DNA of 59,736 bases, taken from contig JAFSAU010000026.1 in NCBI GenBank assembly GCA_017442155.1, positions 1-59,736 on the forward strand. The letters run 5' to 3'. A program made the translations under genes and the position numbers. Shown one piece after another: positions 16,259-23,804 of the stretch. This stretch comes from Clostridia bacterium (GTDB lineage Bacteria; Bacillota; Clostridia; UMGS1883; UMGS1540). Each line of letters begins with the position of its first letter. Positions within the stretch are counted from its first letter, which is position 1. The notes beneath the pieces were generated by a model. It was given only the letters and a program-made list of their open reading frames with translations. It was not told the DNA's origin and did not search any database.

Positions 16259-17910
16259 ACATCTTCACCTCTTTTTCCCTCCACGCTACACACCAGCACG
16301 GCTTTTTTATATTCTTCCGTAATATCTGTTTCTCCATCCGCTGTAAACAGATAGACTTTCAGCTCCGGCAAGGCAAACTTTCTGATAAAGACATGCTTGA
16401 TGATTTCCTTGTTTTTCATATTCGCAAAGCCGGGCAAATATTTTTCTTTAAACCCCTCGCTTTGAAGAAGCGCAAAAAGCTCTGCCTGCAAGGGTTCCAT
16501 CCTGCCCATATATTCCGGCGGTGCCGTCCCCCGCATCTGCTTCGCCCAGTCGAATTTCAGACATTCCGAAAATACCGCATCTTCTCCAAGCTGCTCCGTA
16601 TAAAACCGGTGCAAAAGCGCGTACAGTTCCTTCCGGGCAACGGCACCCAGCGTATCAAAGCTTTTGGAAAACGCTTCGTAAAAGGCAAACGGCGACGCAA
16701 AACGGGGAACCGCATACCCGATGCTTCTTTCAAAGGCGTGACTGTTACAAAACCGGTCTACAGCTTCTGCAATCCGCTCCAGGCGAAAAATTTCATCCGT
16801 GGTTATAAATTCATTTTCATATAGTTCATAAGGCGGTGCCGCAGAATACCTGTAATGAAATTTTTCTGCCTCTGCCCGGATTTTGGATCCCTTCAGTAAT
16901 TTTAAAAAGCCCACCTGTATGCAATCTGAGCCGAGGGCATACACATCGTCAAAAGATTTTTTAAAGACTTCGTAGGTTTCGTAAGGCAGACCGGCAATCA
17001 GGTCTGTATGCACATGGATATTTCCTGCTTCTGCCAGCCGCCTGATTCTGTCAAAAAGTAGCGGAAGATCTGCGCTGCGGTCAACAGCCTTCAGCGTCGC
17101 AGGTGACGTGCTCTGAATTCCGATCTCAAACTGAAACCGCCCTTTGGGCACTGTCTTTAAATACGCCAAATCTTTCTCCCGCAGCAGCTCTCCGGCCAGT
17201 TCAAAATGAAATTTTGTATACGTACATTTTTCTGCCGCAAACTTCCAGATTGCAAGCGCGCGCTCCCGGTCTGCATTAAAGGTACGGTCCACAAATTTTA
17301 CAAGCTCCACCTTTGCATCGTCAAATCGTTTCAGCTCCGCGCACACTTTTTTCACACTTTTAAACCGAACCCCATTTTCCACCGAGGAAAGGCAATAACT
17401 ACATGCATAGGGACAGCCCCGGGAGCTTTCATAATACAGTAGTCTGTGTTTATTTGCGGACAAATCCGCGTCCGTATAACAAAACGGAAGTGCCTCTAAA
17501 GCTACCGGATGCCCGCTGTACACGACTTTCCCTTTTACCTTCCCTGCCGCATAATCAGAGACCGCCGCTTCCCCCTCGCCACATATCACGCTGTCTGCAA
17601 AGTCATAGGTCTCCGGGTCAAAGGAAACCTCGGGACCTCCCAGAAGGATTTCGCAGTCCGGCTTTACTACTTTTAAATCCACGCATACTTTTCTGACCAG
17701 TTCTATATTCCATAAATAGCAGGAAAAGGCATATATATCGCTTTCACTGGACAAAATTGCCCGCATAATTTCCCTGAAAGGCTCATTTACCGAACGTTCT
17801 AAAAGTCTCACCGGGATCCCTTTTTCTCTGCACACAGCCCCGATAGAGCGTATCGCAAGAGACGTATGACAGTATTTCGCATTGAGTGCGACCAAAGTTA
17901 CAGATTTCAT
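16255..17910 (-). CDS. B12-binding radical SAM protein (DUF4080 type)
   Basis: A 551-residue protein. Residues 1-140 form a cobalamin-binding-like Rossmann domain (LLGGPEVSFDPE, SVICGEGE). The radical SAM cluster motif is SRGCPYACSYCLSS (CxxxCxxC) near residue 170. FEIGIQSTSPATLKAVDR and HVHTDLIAGLPYE are conserved barrel segments. The C-terminal 200 residues fit the DUF4080 extension. It would use a 4Fe-4S cluster, SAM and perhaps cobalamin; the substrate is unknown. The ribosome site is weak (GGAAGAAG). Confidence 0.87.
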   Translation of the reverse strand: MKSVTLVALNAKYCHTSLAIRSIGAVCREKGIPVRLLERSVNEPFREIMRAILSSESDIYAFSCYLWNIELVRKVCVDLKVVKPDCEILLGGPEVSFDPETYDFADSVICGEGEAAVSDYAAGKVKGKVVYSGHPVALEALPFCYTDADLSANKHRLLYYESSRGCPYACSYCLSSVENGVRFKSVKKVCAELKRFDDAKVELVKFVDRTFNADRERALAIWKFAAEKCTYTKFHFELAGELLREKDLAYLKTVPKGRFQFEIGIQSTSPATLKAVDRSADLPLLFDRIRRLAEAGNIHVHTDLIAGLPYETYEVFKKSFDDVYALGSDCIQVGFLKLLKGSKIRAEAEKFHYRYSAAPPYELYENEFITTDEIFRLERIAEAVDRFCNSHAFERSIGYAVPRFASPFAFYEAFSKSFDTLGAVARKELYALLHRFYTEQLGEDAVFSECLKFDWAKQMRGTAPPEYMGRMEPLQAELFALLQSEGFKEKYLPGFANMKNKEIIKHVFIRKFALPELKVYLFTADGETDITEEYKKAVLVCSVEGKRGEDV

Positions 17911-17983
17911 AAAGCTTCTTCCAATTTACAATCTTTCAAATTCTATGATACGGTTTTACATCCTTTTCCTGTTCTGAAAAATT

Positions 17984-19069
17984 TTATTTTCCGACAAAGC
18001 CGGTCTGCACCGTCTCTCCTAAAAACAGGTCCGTTTTAAATGAATACGTTCCGCTGCTTTTTTCATTCTGCACAGTCACATCATACGTCATTTCCGTCAT
18101 ATCGTCACTAAAGTGTATATTCTCTAAATCCGTGTTCCTCGTACCAAGGGTTTTCCAGAACGGTTGCAGAACATTGCACGCATTCCAGTCATTCATGAAA
18201 TAGGCGAAAACATAGTCTTTTTCCCCGGTTTCCGGACGGGTATAGACGCCATAAAGCAATATCCCGTAAGGCGTCTCCCAATTTTCCCAGATTGTATATG
18301 CAGGGTCTGTCAGATAGTGTTCTGTCAGGGATTTGGAAACTGTCAGCTCCGGCTTCGGCGCATCAGAAGGGGCCACCCAGCCGCTCCGGTACAGGCCGGG
18401 ATTTCCCTGCCACTCCTCAAGTTTTCCCAGCCGCAAAAAGGTCAGCACCGCCTGCTCCCGGGTATAGAAAGCGAGGGGCGCAAAGGTGTTTTCTCCCACA
18501 CCTTGCATGACGTCCGCTCCCGTTACAAACCGTACACCGAGATTTGCCCATGGTGCAATTTCTCCCCCGTCGGTATACGCGGCATCTGCCGCAAAGGAAA
18601 TGGAATTGGAATATGCCGCATAGGTACGCAGAAGCATGACCGCTGCTTCCTGCCGCGTCAAAGGTCTGTACGAATCGAAGCTGCCATCTCCCATCCCCTC
18701 AATAATGCCTATATCTGCCGCCATACGAATCAGTCGCTTGTTCGTATCCGTGAACGTGGAGCTCCCCTCTTTTACTTTCCATAAAATGGCAGCATCGTCG
18801 GTATATGCATTGACCTTATAGGGCTGGCTCTCAATATATGCATATAAATCCTTCAGCGCATAGTCAAGCTTCGTTGCCAGAAAACGTACCGAAAGCTCTG
18901 CAAATTCCTCCCGCTTTATTTCCTTTTGCCAATCCTCCGCAAAATATGACGGCACAAATCCCGCTGCCGTGGCTTCCTCCACTTCTGCCGCCGCCCAATC
19001 GGAGGGTGCGGCAAAGCCATTCATCCCAAGCATGCAGACTGTACACAATATACAAAATATTTTTTTCAT
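17984..19069 (-). CDS. SLH-domain surface protein
   Basis: The 361-residue secreted protein starts MKKIFCILCTVCMLGMNGFA (signal peptide). Three SLH-like repeats are at the N-terminal half: DWAAAEVEEATAAGFVP, LIRMAADIGIIEGMGDGSF..YRPLTRQEAAVML and PWANLGVRFVTGADVMQGVGENTFAP. The C-terminal 130 residues form a beta-rich domain without a family I recognise. The ATG at 19069 has AAAGGATGG upstream; the ATG at 19081 does not fit. A consensus promoter lies at 19116-19144. Probably a wall-bound protein. Confidence 0.82.
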   Translation of the reverse strand: MKKIFCILCTVCMLGMNGFAAPSDWAAAEVEEATAAGFVPSYFAEDWQKEIKREEFAELSVRFLATKLDYALKDLYAYIESQPYKVNAYTDDAAILWKVKEGSSTFTDTNKRLIRMAADIGIIEGMGDGSFDSYRPLTRQEAAVMLLRTYAAYSNSISFAADAAYTDGGEIAPWANLGVRFVTGADVMQGVGENTFAPLAFYTREQAVLTFLRLGKLEEWQGNPGLYRSGWVAPSDAPKPELTVSKSLTEHYLTDPAYTIWENWETPYGILLYGVYTRPETGEKDYVFAYFMNDWNACNVLQPFWKTLGTRNTDLENIHFSDDMTEMTYDVTVQNEKSSGTYSFKTDLFLGETVQTGFVGK

Positions 19070-19081
19070 TATCAAATCCAT

Positions 19082-19417
19082 CCTTTCTCTTATAAAGAAA
19101 CTTTTATTCTTCTATAGAATAGCACAAAAAAAGAAAAAAGTCAAGGTTCGGGCTGTAAAGGGTGAAAAATGGCGATTTTTCAAACTGTTGCCGAAAAAAC
19201 TTTCCTCCGCTTTTTGCTGTTAAAGAGAAAAATGTACCGGTAACAAATTTATAAATTCTTTATTTCCATAAAAAATGAGCCTTTTTGACAATTTTTACGT
19301 TAAACTGTCGAAAAGACTCTCTTCGTTTAGTTGTTTATCAAACGCTACGCTGCATGAATCCCGATATTTTGTCATACCGGAGCTGTTCCGGCCAAATGCA
19401 CTGTTTCATCCAATAGA
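19082..19417. other. Intergenic region with the SLH gene promoter
   Basis: There is no gene of note. It holds the promoter at 19116-19144; the rest (19145-19417) shows no structure I can support. Confidence 0.5.
19116..19144 (-). promoter_or_regulatory. Promoter of the SLH gene at 17984
   Basis: -35 TTGACT (19139-19144), 17-base spacer, -10 TATTCT (19116-19121) on the minus strand. Confidence 0.65.
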
Positions 19418-19831
19418 TTATACCATACACACTTTTTTATATATAGATTCGAGTTCATGTTTCGCACCGGGAAAATGCGGCCATTCGCCTTTTCCGCCAA
19501 GCCCGTCATTGTATGCCCTCGGGATAATGTGCACGTGAAAATGCGGCAAGGACTGGCCCGCCGATTCATCATTCGCACTCATTATATCCACACCATCATA
19601 TCCGCAAGCATCAACCAGATGATTTGAAACCCGTTTGACCGTATTGATAACGGCGTTTAAGGTTTCATAATCACAGTCCAATATGTTTTTACAGTGTTTT
19701 TGAGGAATAACTAAAATATGTCCGTCAACATCCCCCGCTATGTCCATAAAAGCTATTGTGTATTTGTCTTCATATACCTTCAGGCATGGTTGTTCTCCGT
19801 TTGCTATTTTACAAAATATGCACCCTTCCAT
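19418..19831 (-). CDS. HIT-family protein (histidine triad hydrolase)
   Basis: The 137-residue protein starts MEGCIFCKIANGEQP, and the catalytic triad is QSLPHFHVHIIPR with HFHVH at residues 97-101. Cys4 and Cys7 with later His residues suggest the zinc site of Hint-type proteins. It probably hydrolyses nucleoside phosphoramidates. The ATG at 19831 has GGGAGAGG just upstream; a GTG six codons earlier is in frame but has no site. Confidence 0.92.
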   Translation of the reverse strand: MEGCIFCKIANGEQPCLKVYEDKYTIAFMDIAGDVDGHILVIPQKHCKNILDCDYETLNAVINTVKRVSNHLVDACGYDGVDIMSANDESAGQSLPHFHVHIIPRAYNDGLGGKGEWPHFPGAKHELESIYKKVCMV

Positions 19832-19878
19832 TTTACCTCTCCCTTCCACTTATGCTTATACCCAAAAAATGCACGTCA

Positions 19879-21519
19879 CTAATTGATCCTCCGCAGTACT
19901 CTCGTCAGCGTATTTTCGTCCCTTGCAAAATAATCGGAAAGAGACTTATATTCTCCATAAAGTGCGGTATACACCTTGTGATTCTCCATATTGGGAACAA
20001 AATAGGTTTCTTTGATTTTTTTCATTTTCTCAGCCGCAATCGGCAGGGTTTCGTATCCGTTTTCGTTGACTGCCCCTAAAACCGCGCTGCCATGGGCACA
20101 AGCCTCCGCCGTGCCGGACATATGGATTTCCCTTCCCGTAACATCGGCATAAATCTGCATGAGCATCCTGTCTTTTTCCGCAATACCGCCGGCGGCATAC
20201 AGTTTATGGATTTCCATGCCGTTTTCTTCATAAAGCTCGATAATTCTTCTTGTGCCAAACGCGGTCGCTTCAATCATAGCTCTGTAAATTTCTTCCGGAA
20301 GCGTTTGAATTGTAAGGCCGAAAATCATGCCGCTGAGGTTGCTGTTTACGTAGGGTGTTCTGTTTCCGTTCCACCAATCCAAGCAGAGAACACCATTTGC
20401 GCCGGGCGAAAGTTTTTCTGCCTTCCGGCGCAGATACGCATGGATGCTGATATCAAGTTTTTTCGCTTCTTTATAGTAGGCTTGCGGCACGCAGTTTTCT
20501 ACAAACCAGCTGAAGCTGTCCCCCACTGCCGCCTGCCCCGCCTCATAGGCATAAAGCCCGTCTGCAATGCCGTCTTTCACAACGCCGGCGATGCCCGGAA
20601 TCTCCGTTTTTTTATCGCCCAGAAGAATATGACATGTACTTGTGCCGATAATCATAAGAAGTTCCCCTGTGTTTGTAATTCCCAATGCCGGAAGTGCCGC
20701 ATGGGCATCAATCAGAGCCGGTGCCACCGGAATCCCCATAGGAAGATTTGTTTCCATTGCAGCTTTCTCGGTTATATATCCCGCCGTTTCCGAAAGTTTT
20801 ATTACATTCGTCGAAATTTTATCGCCCACAATATTTGCGAGCCGACTGTCCAGTTTTTTCAAAAAGGCTTTATCGGGATACCCTGTTTCTTCGTTCCACA
20901 TCGCTTTAAACCCAGTGGTACATACAGAATGGGTTTCTTTTCCCGTCAGCTGCCATACAATCCAGTCAGCCGCTTCCACGAATCGCGCTGTATGATTATA
21001 TACAGTCTCATCTTCTTTTAAAATTTCTAAAATCTTAGGAAGCATCCATTCGCAGGAAACCGTGCCGCCGTATTGCCCCAGCCACGGTGCATTCATTTCT
21101 TTTGCAAGTGCGTTAATGGCATCCGCTTCCTTCTGCGCACTATGATGCTTCCAAAGCTTTACGTACGCGTGAGGATTTTCTTTAAATCCATCCAGAAAGC
21201 AAAGGGGCGTTCCGTCCTCCAAAACCGGCATCACGGTTGAGGCTGTAAAATCCACACCGACCCCGATAATTTCTTTTGGATTTATTCCGGATTTTTCTAT
21301 ACAATCCTTTGTGATAAAATGCAAAACGTCCAGATAATCCACCGGATGCTGCAGGGCATAATCCGGGGGAAGCTTCTCATCTGTCAGAAACGTTTCATCC
21401 ATCACGCCGTGTTTATATTCACAAACAGAGGTCGCTTTTTCTTCACCCGTGGCAATGTCCACAAGCACGGCTCTCCCCGAAAGCGTGCCAAAATCTATTC
21501 CCATCGTATACTTACGCAT
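19879..21519 (-). CDS. araB: FGGY-family ribulokinase (AraB-like)
   Basis: The 546-residue kinase starts KYTMGIDFGTLSGRAVLVD, the phosphate-1 loop of AraB. IGVGVDFTASTVMPV, GGTVSCEWMLPK and the second-domain AAGGIAEKDRMLMQIYAD fit L-ribulokinase. No other ara genes are nearby. The LacI/lyxose cluster lies about 3.4 kb downstream in coordinate. L-ribulokinases also accept D-ribulose and xylulose, so it could phosphorylate the ketose made by the lyxose isomerase; that is inference. GGAGGG ribosome site. Confidence 0.88.
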   Translation of the reverse strand: MRKYTMGIDFGTLSGRAVLVDIATGEEKATSVCEYKHGVMDETFLTDEKLPPDYALQHPVDYLDVLHFITKDCIEKSGINPKEIIGVGVDFTASTVMPVLEDGTPLCFLDGFKENPHAYVKLWKHHSAQKEADAINALAKEMNAPWLGQYGGTVSCEWMLPKILEILKEDETVYNHTARFVEAADWIVWQLTGKETHSVCTTGFKAMWNEETGYPDKAFLKKLDSRLANIVGDKISTNVIKLSETAGYITEKAAMETNLPMGIPVAPALIDAHAALPALGITNTGELLMIIGTSTCHILLGDKKTEIPGIAGVVKDGIADGLYAYEAGQAAVGDSFSWFVENCVPQAYYKEAKKLDISIHAYLRRKAEKLSPGANGVLCLDWWNGNRTPYVNSNLSGMIFGLTIQTLPEEIYRAMIEATAFGTRRIIELYEENGMEIHKLYAAGGIAEKDRMLMQIYADVTGREIHMSGTAEACAHGSAVLGAVNENGYETLPIAAEKMKKIKETYFVPNMENHKVYTALYGEYKSLSDYFARDENTLTRVLRRIN

Positions 21520-21741
21520 ATTTTTCCCTCCTATGCCGGAAATACACTTCTATTTGAAATCATATCTTTCGTATGGTTCTCGGTTTCTGTACACATGCTT
21601 TTCGTAGCAGCCGATAGGCACTGTATCCTGCTCCGGTATTGGTTAACATATCCATCCCCATCTTTCATCAGTGTAAAATAAAAGTTGGCAAATTTCTGCT
21701 ATGCCCAAATTCACGACAAACCCCTTAAATCGACTGTATAC
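21520..21741 (-). other. Leader of araB, about 220 bases
   Basis: The stretch between the araB promoter and its ATG. It holds a possible 33-codon reading frame beginning at the ATGGGG near 21663, but without a convincing ribosome site; no riboswitch or terminator is visible. Confidence 0.4.
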
Positions 21742-21771
21742 ATTATACCTCCCACCGAAAATTTTTGTCAA
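21742..21771 (-). promoter_or_regulatory. Promoter of araB
   Basis: -35 TTGACA (21766-21771), 18-base spacer, -10 TATAAT (21742-21747) on the minus strand. The -35 lies only 16 bases from IS-end-like repeat copy B. Confidence 0.75.
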
Positions 21772-21787
21772 TACTTTTTTATAAAGT

Positions 21788-21829
21788 CATTTGGGGACGT
21801 ACATTTTTTGGTAGTATCTTAACGAGAGC
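21788..21829 (+). repeat. IS-end-like repeat, copy B
   Basis: This stretch aligns with the reverse complement of 252-297 (see copy A). No transposase is adjacent, so it looks like a solo IS end or small MITE remnant. Past it, 21830-21900 holds an orphan plus-strand terminator. Confidence 0.6.
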
Positions 21830-21854
21830 ATTGGGGGGCATGATAGAAGCATTT

Positions 21855-21891
21855 AAGCAGGGGGTATGTACAATAGCCCCTTGCTTTTTTT
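21855..21891 (+). terminator. Orphan rho-independent terminator upstream of mnmM
   Basis: Stem AAGCAGGGGG (21855-21864) with CCCCTTGCTT (21877-21886; one G-T pair), followed by a run of seven T. No plus-strand gene ends here, so it may belong to the IS remnant. Its 3' arm overlaps the -35 of the mnmM promoter. Confidence 0.7.
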
Positions 21892-21909
21892 CATGAATCA
21901 GTGTATAAT
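21881..21909 (+). promoter_or_regulatory. Promoter of the mnmM-like gene
   Basis: -35 TTGCTT (21881-21886), 17-base spacer, -10 TATAAT (21904-21909), 33 bases before the chosen ATG. Confidence 0.65.
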
Positions 21910-21941
21910 ACTGTACAGAAAGAATGCAAAAAGGTGAGTCT

Positions 21942-22550
21942 ATGAATTATTTTGACAAAAACGCGCTCAAGCTTTCCCACGCACATTTTCGGGCACATAT
22001 AAAAGAAGGTGATACGGTAATTGATGCCACGGCCGGCAGAGGCCGGGATACTCTGCTTTTATCCACGCTTGTGGGAGACCGTGGAAAGGTTTTCGCGTTT
22101 GACATTCAGGAAGAAGCAATTTCCTCCACGCGGACGCTCCTCACTGCACACGGAAGAAAAAACGTCACACTCATTCACGACAGTCATCATAAACTGTGCA
22201 GTTATGTAAACGAAGCCGCAGCCGTTGTTTTCAATTTCGGATTTCTTCCCGGCGGGGACCACTCTGTTTTTTCCCGGCCTGATACCAGCATAAAAGCAAT
22301 CGACGCAGCCCTTTCTATTCTGAAGGAAGACGGTTTCGTTTCGCTGTGCATCTATTATGGCGGCGATACCGGGTTTGAAGAGCACGACGCCATCCTGGCG
22401 CATCTGCAATCGCTTGACCCCCCAAAATACACCGTGATGCTCCAGTCGTTTTTTAACCGGAAAAACTGTCCGCCGCTTTTTGCCATTATTGAGAAAAACC
22501 GTGTCCCGGCAGCTTGCTTGCCTCTACGGTCTTTCCGTGCTCGGCCATAA
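21942..22550 (+). CDS. mnmM: tRNA methyltransferase MnmM/YtqB-like
   Basis: A SAM-dependent methyltransferase of the PF06962 type (about 190 residues in the family). Motif I is VIDATAGRGRDTLLLSTLVG with FAFDIQEEAI as acidic loop, and NFGFLPGGDHSV is the family block. YtqB/MnmM methylates tRNA wobble 5-aminomethyl-2-thiouridine. The ATG at 21942 has AAAGGTGAG 3-12 bases upstream; the ATG at 21924 does not. The normal end is around FAIIEKN; the last 16 residues read into sequence antisense to a phage scaffold gene, so the natural stop was lost. Still probably functional. Confidence 0.82.
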   Translation: MNYFDKNALKLSHAHFRAHIKEGDTVIDATAGRGRDTLLLSTLVGDRGKVFAFDIQEEAISSTRTLLTAHGRKNVTLIHDSHHKLCSYVNEAAAVVFNFGFLPGGDHSVFSRPDTSIKAIDAALSILKEDGFVSLCIYYGGDTGFEEHDAILAHLQSLDPPKYTVMLQSFFNRKNCPPLFAIIEKNRVPAACLPLRSFRARP

Positions 22551-22605
22551 TGGATTCGACCAGCTCCTCCGAAATCCCAAGGCCCTTCAAAAATTCCCGT
22601 TTCAT
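22486..22605 (-). pseudogene. Phage scaffold protein (GP20-type), N-terminal remnant
   Basis: A minus-strand frame of 39 codons: MKREFLKGLGISEELVESI then MAEHGKTVEASKLPG, with AAAGGAGAAGC before the ATG at 22605. This is the start of phage minor structural/scaffold GP20-like proteins (PF06810). The stop at 22486-22488 lies just past the junction with the mnmM-like gene. The rest is missing, so it is a truncated leftover of a prophage. Confidence 0.75.
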
Positions 22606-22693
22606 GCTTCTCCTTTCCGGCTACGCTTTTTCTCGGTGGTTGCATCACCGTGCCATAGATAGTTTTACGTCGTTCCGGACGAATTTGGGTATA

Positions 22694-22725
22694 GAAAAAG
22701 CATTATGCTTTTACACATAATGCTT
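22694..22725 (-). terminator. Second terminator after the small RNA
   Basis: A perfect 10-base stem AAGCATTATG/CATAATGCTT with loop of 8, followed on the minus strand by TTTTTC. Confidence 0.8.
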
Positions 22726-22736
22726 GCTCCACTGTG

Positions 22737-22767
22737 TAGAAAAGGGACTGCATATAGCAATCCCTTC
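22737..22767 (-). terminator. First terminator of the small RNA
   Basis: Minus strand: stem AAGGGATTGC / GCAGTCCCTT (one mismatch) and TTTTC. It follows the P1 helix of the RNA by a few bases. Confidence 0.7.
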
Positions 22768-22771
22768 GTTT

Positions 22772-22881
22772 GGTTATTCGGCAGGCGTACACTTCTCCTG
22801 CGTCTCTCGGGTTTCCCCTGTCGTTACCATCGGCGTGTGGATTGTACGAATTCCTCCACCTCGAATAACCATTCTTACTGT
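22772..22881 (-). ncRNA. Candidate structured small RNA
   Basis: A minus-strand RNA closed by a perfect 9-base helix GGTTATTCG/CGAATAACC (22862-22870 with 22772-22780). Inside: helix GTGGA/TCCAC (22855-22859 with 22837-22841), a GGG-GAAA-CCC tetraloop hairpin (22809-22818) and helix GCAGG/CCTGC (22797-22801 with 22781-22785), stacked directly on P1. The loops of the second and fourth helices contain CGTACA and TGTACG, perfectly complementary, so a 6-base kissing interaction is possible. A consensus promoter and two terminators frame it. A 32-codon frame (22774-22872) starts inside P1 and ends in it; I consider it incidental. No named RNA family was recognised. Confidence 0.65.
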
Positions 22882-22887
22882 ATCTAA

Positions 22888-22916
22888 ATTATATCATGTT
22901 TATTCGGATTTGTAAA
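22888..22916 (-). promoter_or_regulatory. Promoter of the small RNA
   Basis: -35 TTTACA (22911-22916), 17-base spacer, -10 TATAAT (22888-22893). It overlaps the last codons of the PBECR gene. The expected transcription start is near 22881. Confidence 0.75.
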
Positions 22917-23682
22917 GTATTTTTTTATTTTTTAATAATCTTTTCCATTCTTTTTCATCTATTTTCATAAACGTAATGATTGAGTTTTTTAATTCGGCTG
23001 AATCTTCCGAAGTTATAATTCTCAATATTGTTTTAAATTGTTCTCCGTTAACTTTTATATTTTTTAATATCAAGGCAGTATTAGGTTTGTGAGCTGCGAT
23101 AATATAATCAGGCTTTGAAATAATTTCGCCAAAATATTTTCCAAACCGTTCATAATCATTTGGATGACGCTCTTTTATGTGATCGATTTGTTTATTTGTT
23201 ATAACGACTTCATCCGTCCGTATATCATCCGTAACACACTTATAAATATTTTTATCAAGTTTTCCTATGTAACGCACATCGTGCACCTCTGTATTGTTCT
23301 TGTTTTTTATTATACCATGTTTCACTGGATTGTCAATGGTTTTTACAGATTTTCTTTCTGCGGCAACCTCCTTCTGCGCCTCGCCTCTCCCAAAGCCCAG
23401 CACCCGGGAGCGGTCATACTGTTTTTGAAGACCCGTCTGCCTGCAAAAATCGTCAAGTGTCGCATTCAGCTCCGAAAGCCGCTTCCCTTCAAACGCATAC
23501 CGCATCTGAAACTCGCCCTTCTGCGCGCCGGTGGATTGCTTGATTCCCTCATCATAGGCAACAAGCTTCCGCTTTCTCTCCCGGACTTTCCGTTCTATGG
23601 CGCGCTGCTCCGTGGCCGTATACCGCAAAAAACCAAAGCCGGATCTAATCGGCTTCCAAGAAAAGAAAAATGAAAAAACCAT
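22900..23682 (-). CDS. Phage minor capsid protein fragment fused to PBECR nuclease domain
   Basis: 260 residues. Residues 20-120 (RYTATEQRAIERKVRERKR, then LDDFCRQTGLQKQYDRSRV, GFGRGEA) match the C-terminus of phage minor capsid protein 2 (SPP1 gp7-like). Residues 135-260 (YIGKLDKNIYK...VVITNKQIDHIKERHPNDYERF...IISKPDYII) match PBECR domains, the phage-carried Barnase-EndoU-colicin-RelE-like nucleases. The N-terminal capsid part is missing and the ATG at 23682 has no ribosome site, so it is probably a prophage remnant. Base composition changes sharply near 23310, from GC-rich capsid part to AT-rich nuclease part. Confidence 0.75.
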   Translation of the reverse strand: MVFSFFFSWKPIRSGFGFLRYTATEQRAIERKVRERKRKLVAYDEGIKQSTGAQKGEFQMRYAFEGKRLSELNATLDDFCRQTGLQKQYDRSRVLGFGRGEAQKEVAAERKSVKTIDNPVKHGIIKNKNNTEVHDVRYIGKLDKNIYKCVTDDIRTDEVVITNKQIDHIKERHPNDYERFGKYFGEIISKPDYIIAAHKPNTALILKNIKVNGEQFKTILRIITSEDSAELKNSIITFMKIDEKEWKRLLKNKKILYKSE

Positions 23683-23804
23683 TTACAACAACGGAATTCC
23701 ATGCTATAATTTATCTGTAGCCGGATGATTAAGCTTCGTACTGCGAAACAAAATGCCTTTCCCTGTTTTGTACGAACTGAAGGTAAAGGTTTTGGAGGGA
23801 TTCT

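Noticed and set aside
22774..22872. A 32-codon frame inside the small RNA (MVIRGGGIRTIHTP...)
   Set aside because: It starts and ends within the closing helix and lacks a ribosome site, so RNA structure explains the sequence better. It is still the main alternative.
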